The notes under the pieces: model-generated
Told to the model about the DNA's origin: nothing
Seen by the model: the letters and a program-made list of their open reading frames with translations, nothing else
Database searches by the model: none
Shown here: positions 6,422-11,302 of the stretch, piece after piece
Layout of the letters: every line of letters begins with the position of its first letter
Position numbering within the stretch: the first letter of the stretch is position 1
Program-made: the position numbers and the translations under genes
Source of the DNA: Mageeibacillus sp. UBA1193
GTDB taxonomy: Bacteria > Bacillota > Clostridia > Saccharofermentanales > Saccharofermentanaceae
DNA length: 11,302 nt
Reading direction: 5' to 3'
NCBI GenBank assembly: GCA_002310155.1
Contig: DBYF01000079.1
Coordinates: 5,500 to 16,801 of the forward strand

Positions 6422-7432
6422 ATGAACAGAGAAGAGTTTCACAGATTCATAGAAACAAGCACCGGAAACGAGAGCAATATCCTTCAGATCTGCGCCATCC
6501 GGGACGGAAAGATCGTGTACGATGACTGCTGGCACAGCTTTGCGCCCAGGGACGCGATGAATGTCATGTCCGTGACCAAGGGTGTCATGGCGCTCCTTAC
6601 CGGGATCGCGGTCACGAAAGGGTTTATCCCGGACGTGGACAGGCCGGTGATCAGTTACTTTCCGGAATACACGGTAAAGCGCGGGGAGAAGACGATCTAC
6701 GATGTGACGATCCGTCACCTTCTGACCATGACGGCGCCGTATAAGTACCGCTCGGAACCATGGAAGAAAGTCTGTACTTCCGAAGACTGGACCGTTGCGG
6801 CGCTCGACCTTCTCGGCGGGCGATCCGGCATTACTGGAGAGTTTAAGTATGCGACGCTCGGGATCCAGATTCTGACAGGCATCCTCGAGAAAGCGACCGG
6901 CGAAAAGTGCATCGACTTTGCCAACCGGAATCTCTTCCGGCCGCTCGGTATCCCGGACATCGTCCCTCATGGAGACAGCAGCAAAGAGGACCAGCTCAAT
7001 TATGTGATGAGCAAGCTTCCGAGAAAGCACGAATGGTACTGCGATCCGAAGCAAACCGTTACCGCCGGATGGGGACTGTGCCTGTCGGCCACGGATATGG
7101 CGAAGATCGGGGATCTTGTTCTTCACGGAGGAAGACACGGAGATGAGCAGATCCTTTCCGAAGAGTACGTGAAAGATATGCTCACACCGAAGCAGAAACT
7201 GGGAGAGATGTTCGCATTCATGGAATACGGATATCTTTGGTACAAGCCGCACAAAGATAAGGAAGTCTACGCGGCGATCGGAGATTGCGGTAACATTATC
7301 TATGTGGATATGACCGAGGGCATCTCGGTCGGCATCAACGGCACATTCAAGCCTAGGATATTTGACAGAGTGGAATTCATTGAAACGAAAGTGATTCCGA
7401 TGAAAAAAACACATAAGCATTTGAAAGGATGA
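6422..7432 (+). CDS. Beta-lactamase-fold serine hydrolase (class C / penicillin-binding-protein-like)
   Basis: A 336-residue member of the serine beta-lactamase/D,D-peptidase-like (Beta-lactamase, PF00144) superfamily. The active-site tetrad SxxK is S50-V-T-K53 in MSVTKGVMALL. The second motif, normally YxN, is Y143-A-T145 in FKYATLGIQIL, so Thr replaces Asn. DVTIRHLLTMTA (about 98-109) is the conserved structural strand/helix of the family. No signal peptide or transmembrane segment is seen, so the enzyme is probably cytoplasmic. That argues against beta-lactamase or cell-wall function and favours an esterase or amidase on a small molecule. AAGAGG at 6410-6415 supports the ATG. It ends four bases before the next GNAT gene, so the two are almost certainly co-transcribed. 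Confidence 0.87.
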   Translation: MNREEFHRFIETSTGNESNILQICAIRDGKIVYDDCWHSFAPRDAMNVMSVTKGVMALLTGIAVTKGFIPDVDRPVISYFPEYTVKRGEKTIYDVTIRHLLTMTAPYKYRSEPWKKVCTSEDWTVAALDLLGGRSGITGEFKYATLGIQILTGILEKATGEKCIDFANRNLFRPLGIPDIVPHGDSSKEDQLNYVMSKLPRKHEWYCDPKQTVTAGWGLCLSATDMAKIGDLVLHGGRHGDEQILSEEYVKDMLTPKQKLGEMFAFMEYGYLWYKPHKDKEVYAAIGDCGNIIYVDMTEGISVGINGTFKPRIFDRVEFIETKVIPMKKTHKHLKG

Positions 7433-7436
7433 CAGC

Positions 7437-7895
7437 ATGATCAAAAGAATTCAGGACAGAGATGAGAAGCAGAAGATCGCAAGGCAGGTCCTCGAGGGAC
7501 TGACGGAGTGGTTCGAGGTCGAAGAGAGCCGTGAAGGATATATCTCCGACTGCAAAGACTGGATCTTCTTCGCAGCGGAAGAGGACGGACATTGCGCGGG
7601 TTTCCTGTGCCTTAAGGAGACGGGAAAAGAGACTGTAGAACTTGCCGTGATGGGCGTTCTGAAAGAGTACCACAGAAACGGCATCGGCCGTCAGCTCGTC
7701 GAGAAAGCGAAGGCGGAAGCGGCTTTCCTTGGGTATTCCTTTATGCAGGTCAAAACGGTTAAAATGGGTGTGTACGAAGACTATGACCGGACCAACCGCT
7801 TCTATCTTGCCTGTGGATTCAAGGAATTCGAAGTCATTGAAACGATTTGGGATGAAGCGAATCCGTGTCAGATCTATGTTATGTCGTTAGCATAA
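7437..7895 (+). CDS. GNAT family N-acetyltransferase
   Basis: A 152-residue single-domain GNAT. Motif A is LAVMGVLKEYHRNGIGRQLV, with the acetyl-CoA loop H79-R-N-G-I-G-R85. Towards the C-terminus, DYDRTNRFYLACGFKEFE is the motif B region, and a final strand (PCQIYVMSLA) closes the fold. AAAGGA at 7424-7429, inside the end of the serine-hydrolase gene, is its ribosome site. The 4-base gap indicates translational coupling with that hydrolase. The substrate is unknown. The protein is unlike the other GNATs here outside the CoA loop, so it is not a recent local duplicate. Confidence 0.9.
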   Translation: MIKRIQDRDEKQKIARQVLEGLTEWFEVEESREGYISDCKDWIFFAAEEDGHCAGFLCLKETGKETVELAVMGVLKEYHRNGIGRQLVEKAKAEAAFLGYSFMQVKTVKMGVYEDYDRTNRFYLACGFKEFEVIETIWDEANPCQIYVMSLA

Positions 7896-7900
7896 AAGCA

Positions 7901-7923
7901 GTCTTTCCTATCACGGAAAAGAC
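7901..7923 (+). other. Imperfect hairpin before the HAD hydrolase
   Basis: GTCTTTCC (7901-7908) can pair with GGAAAAGAC (7915-7923), with one bulged base and a 6-base loop. The ribosome site of the HAD gene (AAAGAGG, about 7926-7932) follows directly. No T-run follows, so this is not a standard terminator. It could modulate translation or stabilise the processed 5' end. The evidence is structural only. Confidence 0.35.
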
Positions 7924-7938
7924 AGAAAGAGGATAAGC

Positions 7939-8604
7939 ATGATCAAAGCGGTATTTGTGGACTTTTACGGGACGATCGTTCATGAAGACGGCGAAGTCAT
8001 AAAGAGAATCACGGACATCATCTACAGCGCCGGTAAAGCCGAAAACAAGGGCGAGATCGACGCGTTCTGGTGGAACGATTTCCAGCAGATGTTCCTGCAC
8101 TCGGAAGGAGATACTTTTGAGACGCAGCGCGATCTGGAAAGAAAATCACTTCAGCATACGCTCGAGAGATTCCAGTGCCCCGCGAGCGCCGATGAACTTA
8201 GCGGACTGATGTTCGCGCACTGGGTCAAGCCTCCGATCTTTGAAGATAGTAAGCCTTTCTTCGAGAAGTGCCCGCTTCCTATCTACATCGTTTCGAATAT
8301 CGACACGGCGGATATTATGAGCGCAATCGAGTATCACGGACTTCAGCCCGCGGGTGTTTTTACCTCCGAGGATGCGCGCTCCTATAAGCCGCAAAAAGCA
8401 CTGTTCGAGTACGCATTGAGCAAGACCGGCCTACAGCCTAATGAGGTCATTCACATCGGTGATTCCATGAGCAGTGATGTAAAAGGCGCAGGATCCGTCG
8501 GGATCCGCGCCATCTGGCTCAACCGCTTCGGGAAAGAAGTTCCGGAGGGTGTCGAGAGTATCGCGCTTCTGACAGAACTTTTCGAAAAGGAGATCCTCGC
8601 ATGA
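7939..8604 (+). CDS. HAD superfamily hydrolase with a DxYGT motif I
   Basis: A 221-residue HAD-family protein with all four motifs: D8-F-Y-G-T12 (motif I, nucleophile D8), S119-N120 in IVSNID (motif II), K150 in SYKPQK (motif III) and G174-DSMSSD180 (motif IV). A helical cap lies between motifs I and II (about 15-110). Position +2 after the nucleophile is Tyr10, not the acid/base Asp of HAD phosphatases. This resembles the DAYGT motif of L-2-haloacid dehalogenases, so phosphatase activity should not be assumed. AAAGAGG about six bases upstream sets the ATG. The stop overlaps the next gene's ATG by the sequence ATGA (8601-8604), indicating translational coupling with the first MBL hydrolase. 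Confidence 0.9.
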   Translation: MIKAVFVDFYGTIVHEDGEVIKRITDIIYSAGKAENKGEIDAFWWNDFQQMFLHSEGDTFETQRDLERKSLQHTLERFQCPASADELSGLMFAHWVKPPIFEDSKPFFEKCPLPIYIVSNIDTADIMSAIEYHGLQPAGVFTSEDARSYKPQKALFEYALSKTGLQPNEVIHIGDSMSSDVKGAGSVGIRAIWLNRFGKEVPEGVESIALLTELFEKEILA

Positions 8605-9233
8605 TCGAAGTCAAACATATCAAGATCGGAACCGATAACTGCTACATCGTGTCCGAAGGTAAAACAGCTATCCTGGTCGATACCGCCAGCGGTGCAGGGC
8701 TTGAGAAGGTGACCGCGGAGTGCGATAAGTACGACATGAAATTGATCGTGCTGACGCACGTGCATTTCGATCACGCGGAGAACGCAGCGGCGCTCTCGAA
8801 AAAGTACGGCATCCCGGTTGCGATCCATCCGAGTGATGAAGAGCTTTTCATCAGTTTTGACAAGCAGCCTTTAAAGCCGGTAGGACTCGTCGGACGAGTC
8901 GTTCTCGGACTGTCGAAAAAGGTCTTAAGAGAAACGAAAGTAGAGCGTCCTGAGAATCTGATCTTTGTAAAGGAAGGAGACGATATCAGCTCATATGGGA
9001 TCCCCGGAAAGATCCTGGAAACACCCGGTCATACGAATGGTTCTATCAGTGTGGATGTAGCCGGGAAACACCTGCTCGTTGGTGATGCGCTCGACAACTG
9101 GATCAAGCCGGGCAACGCGCATCTGTACTACAATAAAGAAGCGACGAAAAAGAGTATGGAGAAACTTCGCGCATTAGGTGAGCGCACTGTTTACTACGGA
9201 CACGGAAAACCTACACCGAACGGTAAATACTGA
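8601..9233 (+). CDS. Metallo-beta-lactamase-fold hydrolase (first of two)
   Basis: A 210-residue MBL-fold metallohydrolase, close to glyoxalase II-like proteins in size and motif order. The metal-binding signature is complete: H53-V-H55-F-D57-H58 (HxHxDH), H144 in TPGHTNGS, D162 in VGDALDN and H201 in YGHGKP. A dinuclear zinc or iron hydrolase is expected. An insertion of about 20 residues between the first metal motif and the next strand (SFDKQPLKPVGLVGRVVLGL) may shape the substrate pocket. It overlaps the HAD gene by four bases and lies 26 bases before a second MBL gene. The HAD, MBL and MBL genes look like one operon. The substrate is unknown. Confidence 0.92.
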   Translation: MIEVKHIKIGTDNCYIVSEGKTAILVDTASGAGLEKVTAECDKYDMKLIVLTHVHFDHAENAAALSKKYGIPVAIHPSDEELFISFDKQPLKPVGLVGRVVLGLSKKVLRETKVERPENLIFVKEGDDISSYGIPGKILETPGHTNGSISVDVAGKHLLVGDALDNWIKPGNAHLYYNKEATKKSMEKLRALGERTVYYGHGKPTPNGKY

Positions 9234-9259
9234 GTGCAGGAAAACAGGGAGGAAGTAAC

Positions 9260-9949
9260 ATGGCAGACGTAATCAAGATCAATGACAGCACTTGGAGAAT
9301 TGAAGATGGCGGAGTGAGATTCCTCCTTTTCTGCGGAACGGAAAAAGCCGCGCTCATCGATACGGGAATGACCGTGCCGAATGCGAAAGAAATTGCAGAA
9401 GGGATCACAGATCTTCCGATCGTTCTGATCAACACCCACGCGGATCCGGATCACATCTCCGGTAACGCTTCTTTTCCTGAATTCTACATGTCTCCGAACG
9501 AGGAAGAAAACTACAGAAACTTCAAGGGACAGGGTACGATCCTGCCGGTAAAAGAAGGCGATGAGATCGACCTCGGCGGACGTGTCCTTCGTGTGATCGA
9601 TATCCCGGGACATACTCCCGGAAGCATCGCGATCCTCGATGTGAAGAACAGGGTCCTGGTCAGCGGCGATACCGTCTCGGACAGTCATATCTTCATGTTC
9701 GGCCCGATGAGAAATCTTGATGATTATATTGCGAGCCTCGGACACCTTTCCGAGTATGCGGATCAGTTCGATGAGATCTATCCGATGCACGGCTCCTTCC
9801 CGGTTTCTCCCGACCTGATCGGACAACTGAAAGAGGGTGCGGAACAGGTCCGTGCCGGCGAGGTTACAGGAAAAGAAGTCGAGTTCTACGGAAACAAAGC
9901 ACTCCTTTATAAATTCCCCTATGCGGGACTTCTCTGCGATCTGAAATAA
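9260..9949 (+). CDS. Metallo-beta-lactamase-fold hydrolase (second of two, HxDxDH variant)
   Basis: A 229-residue MBL-fold protein in tandem with the previous one but clearly divergent from it. The metal motifs are H60-A-D62-P-D64-H65, H118 in IPGHTPGS, D137 in VSGDTVSD and H177 in YPMHGS. The second histidine of the standard HxHxDH is replaced by Asp62, a variation in the site-1 ligand set that could alter metal preference. The remaining ligands are intact, so a metal-dependent hydrolase is still likely. GGGAGGAAG at about 9248-9255 is a strong ribosome site for the ATG. It is probably co-transcribed with the HAD and first MBL genes. A promoter follows it, which suggests that the transcript unit ends here. 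Confidence 0.9.
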   Translation: MADVIKINDSTWRIEDGGVRFLLFCGTEKAALIDTGMTVPNAKEIAEGITDLPIVLINTHADPDHISGNASFPEFYMSPNEEENYRNFKGQGTILPVKEGDEIDLGGRVLRVIDIPGHTPGSIAILDVKNRVLVSGDTVSDSHIFMFGPMRNLDDYIASLGHLSEYADQFDEIYPMHGSFPVSPDLIGQLKEGAEQVRAGEVTGKEVEFYGNKALLYKFPYAGLLCDLK

Positions 9950-9958
9950 GAAAAAACT

Positions 9959-9987
9959 TCTCCTGAACAGGAAAAATCTCTTGAACA
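9959..9987 (+). repeat. Direct repeat TCTCYTGAACA overlapping the -35 box
   Basis: TCTCCTGAACA (9959-9969) and TCTCTTGAACA (9977-9987) match at 10 of 11 bases, 18 bp apart. The second copy contains the -35 box of the DUF3795 promoter. This placement would suit an operator, but two copies of an 11-mer could be chance. Confidence 0.3.
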
Positions 9988-10010
9988 AAACCGAACAAAT
10001 GTGCTACAAT
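9981..10010 (+). promoter_or_regulatory. Sigma-A-type promoter for the DUF3795 gene
   Basis: TTGAAC at 9981-9986 and TACAAT at 10005-10010 form a -35/-10 pair with an 18-bp spacer. TGC directly before the -10 makes an extended -10 element (TGCTACAAT). Transcription would begin around 10017, about 30 bases before the ribosome site AAGGAAGGTG (10034-10043). This is the best promoter match in the window. Confidence 0.65.
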
Positions 10011-10048
10011 GTAGAAGTCGACAAATCCATAACAAGGAAGGTGTCTAT

Positions 10049-10397
10049 ATGAACGAATTTATTGCATATTGCGGCTCTGGACTGCGAGAAGTGTGAAGCA
10101 CGTATCGCGACGATGAATAATGATGATGCGCTTCGTCAGAAAGTGGCGAAAGAGTGGTCTGTCATGAACGAAGTCGAGATCACGCCGGAGATGATCAACT
10201 GCACAGGATGCCGTGTTCCGGGTGTGAAATTTCCTTTCTGTGAATCCATGTGTCCGATCAAGATCTGTTCTTCGGAAAAGAAGTACGAGACATGCGCTGA
10301 CTGCAGCGAAGTCGCTTCTTGTGAGAAGGCGGCGATGGTCCTCGGAAACAATATGGAAGCCAGAGAGAACCTCGGGATCAGCGGGTCTTTCTCATAA
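10049..10397 (+). CDS. DUF3795 domain protein, apparently frameshifted after codon 9
   Basis: A small cysteine-rich DUF3795 protein. The downstream frame (open from a TTG at 10062 to the stop at 10395-10397) reads LDCEKCEARIATMNND, then NCTGCRVPG, FPFCESMCPIKIC and CADCSEVASC. Its paired cysteines suggest metal binding. The expected family N-terminus, MNEFIAYCG, is encoded from the ATG at 10049 in another frame. That ATG has a good ribosome site (AAGGAAGGTG, 10034-10043), whereas the TTG at 10062 has none. The two frames join at 10073-10078 (GGCTCT), where one extra base breaks Cys-Gly-Leu-Asp; without it the product would be about 115 residues. As read, translation from 10049 stops at 10094-10096. 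This may be a recent inactivating mutation, a sequencing error or, less likely, recoding. The function of the family is unknown. The last 20 bases overlap the convergent GNAT gene. Confidence 0.82.
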
Positions 10398-10839
10398 CGT
10401 CATAACATAAGTGATCGCCATTTGCGGCATCGATCACGTTATATTCGATCTCGGTATATCCACGCTTAAGATAGATTCTTTTGGCAGGGAAAGACGCATC
10501 CAGTTCGATCGTATCGAAGGACGAAAAGATCTTCTCTTCAGCAAAGTCCATCAGTGCTTTTCCGAAGCCCTGATGCTGACATTCGGGAAGAACGAAGAGC
10601 CTGCAGATGTGATTCTCAGCGACTGTTACCGTGCCGACGGTCTTTCCGTCAACATTCAGAAGGTACACGTTTCCATTTGAAATATCGGAAACGATCTTAT
10701 CCATCGAATGATGCCGGCTGAAGAATTCGACCGCACCTGCCGGATAGTATTTCGGATATACCGTGTTGATCGTGACTTGAGTGATCTCGTAAACGATATC
10801 TGCATCTTTAGGCTGAGCAATGGTGATCTTTCTGTCCAT
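10378..10839 (-). CDS. GNAT family N-acetyltransferase
   Basis: A 153-residue single-domain GNAT, the only minus-strand gene supported here. Motif A is RLFVLPECQHQGFGKALMDF, with the CoA loop QHQGFGKA. The C-terminal PAKRIYLKRGYTEIEYNV is the motif B region. NTVYPKYYPAGAVEFFSRHH (about 25-44) is a loop common in a small-molecule GNAT subgroup. On the minus strand GGAGAAGG (plus 10843-10850) lies before the ATG and supports the start. Its 3' end overlaps the DUF3795 gene by 20 bases in convergent orientation, and its 5' end faces a flavin-reductase gene divergently. The substrate is unknown. Confidence 0.9.
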   Translation of the reverse strand: MDRKITIAQPKDADIVYEITQVTINTVYPKYYPAGAVEFFSRHHSMDKIVSDISNGNVYLLNVDGKTVGTVTVAENHICRLFVLPECQHQGFGKALMDFAEEKIFSSFDTIELDASFPAKRIYLKRGYTEIEYNVIDAANGDHLCYDVMRKTR

Positions 10840-10872
10840 GATCCTTCTCCGTTGTCTTCTAGATTGATTCAG

Positions 10873-10881
10873 ATTGTATCA
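10873..10881 (-). promoter_or_regulatory. Possible extended -10 promoter for the minus-strand GNAT gene
   Basis: On the minus strand this reads TGATACAAT, an extended -10 element (TGn plus TACAAT). It lies about 33 bases before the ATG, leaving room for a short leader with the GGAGAAGG ribosome site. No good -35 box is seen, so the call rests on the extended -10 alone. Confidence 0.4.
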
Positions 10882-10903
10882 CGGAACCTGCTGAAAGAGG
10901 CTA

Positions 10904-10912
10904 TGCTATACT
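10904..10912 (+). promoter_or_regulatory. Possible extended -10 promoter for the flavin-reductase gene
   Basis: TGCTATACT is an extended -10 element on the + strand, 64 bases before the ATG at 10976. No clear -35 is present at 17 bp. It faces away from the minus-strand promoter at 10873-10881, so the 136-base gap would hold two divergent promoters close enough to influence each other. Confidence 0.45.
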
Positions 10913-10975
10913 GAACGAAAACAGACTATTTTTAGGCATTGCGCTCTTAACGCTTTAAAGAAAAAGGAGTTAAAA

Positions 10976-11302
10976 ATGAAACAGCACTATAAAGAAATGC
11001 CATCTTCCCTTCAGGGAACATATGCTGAGTTTTCCAGGAATTTCGGGTTCGACTGGAAAGAATTCATTATGGGGATCCCGACACCGATGTTCCTCGTAAC
11101 GACCTACAAATCCAACGGTCAACCGAACGCGACCATGCAGTCGTGGGCAACGTTTACCAGCGCGGATCACGGCAACGGATACTTCGCTGTTCTTGCCAGT
11201 GTTACAAAAGGCGGACACCTTCATCAGACGCTGAACGAGAAGAAAGAAGCGGTCATCAATTTCATGTCTTCGGACAAGTACGAAGACTGCATGAAAACGA
11301 TC
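10976..11302 (+). CDS. Flavin reductase family protein (FMN-binding split barrel), 3' end outside the window
   Basis: The first 109 codons of an open frame that runs off the right edge. The protein resembles the flavin reductase-like (FMN-binding split-barrel) family. Visible features are an N-terminal segment (NFGFDWKEFIMGIPTPMFLV), a VTTYKSNGQPNATMQSW strand-turn that in this family contacts FMN, and VTKGGHLHQTLNEKKEAVIN, typical of the barrel's later strands. It would bind FMN and probably catalyse NAD(P)H-dependent flavin or substrate reduction. AAAAAGGAG at 10961-10969, six bases before the ATG, is a strong ribosome site. A divergent promoter region separates it from the GNAT gene. The family call is fairly confident; substrate and full length cannot be judged. 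Confidence 0.8.
   Translation, partial: MKQHYKEMPSSLQGTYAEFSRNFGFDWKEFIMGIPTPMFLVTTYKSNGQPNATMQSWATFTSADHGNGYFAVLASVTKGGHLHQTLNEKKEAVINFMSSDKYEDCMKTI

Noticed and set aside
6374..7444. 356-codon open frame on the minus strand
   Set aside because: It is antisense to the serine hydrolase, whose SxxK motif and ribosome site are clear. The frame is a codon-bias shadow.
9958..9974. Intrinsic terminator after the second MBL gene
   Set aside because: The TCCT/AGGA stem has only four pairs and is followed by A-rich sequence, not a T-run.

Overview
The window reads as chromosome of a mid-GC Gram-positive bacterium, most likely of class Clostridia. The signs are strong AGGAGG-type Shine-Dalgarno sites, short gaps between same-strand genes, one well-supported TTG start, and the families present (DUF4037, DUF3795, clostridial-type methyltransferase, PHP phosphatase, many GNAT acetyltransferases). 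This placement is inferred from gene content and was not tested by any search. I recognise no IS, integrase, rRNA, tRNA or Cas gene.

Layout. Fifteen genes are supported, fourteen on the + strand. Bases 1-5079 hold an aminoglycoside-phosphotransferase-like kinase, a GNAT acetyltransferase, a DUF4037 nucleotidyltransferase-like protein, a P-loop kinase/GNAT fusion, a SAM-dependent methyltransferase with a TTG start, and a PHP-domain phosphoesterase. Bases 5071-5365 hold a repeat array (below). Bases 5424-9949 hold a two-domain GNAT, a beta-lactamase-fold serine hydrolase, a GNAT, a HAD hydrolase with a DxYGT motif, and two successive metallo-beta-lactamase-fold hydrolases. Bases 9981-10397 hold a promoter and a DUF3795 gene that appears frameshifted after nine codons. 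A minus-strand GNAT (10378-10839) converges on it. A flavin-reductase-family gene begins at 10976 and runs off the right edge.

The genes do not form one recognisable pathway. Nearly all look like stand-alone small-molecule-modifying enzymes (five GNAT proteins, kinase, nucleotidyltransferase-like, methyltransferase, hydrolases). This resembles a tandem store of resistance, detoxification or metabolite-repair functions more than a biosynthetic operon.

The most striking element is the non-coding array at 5071-5365. Twelve 9-bp units (TTAGTCACC, its complement GGTGACTAA, or a close variant) begin exactly every 26 bp. They alternate strictly in orientation and are separated by 17-bp spacers that are nearly all different. 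Two unit classes occur, TTAGTCACC and TTAGTCCAC; the second is always part of a near-palindromic 12-mer. The first unit supplies the last two codons and stop of the PHP gene. The geometry matches no repeat class I can name (CRISPR, iterons, REP/BIME, attC, terminators), and no obvious partner protein lies in the window.
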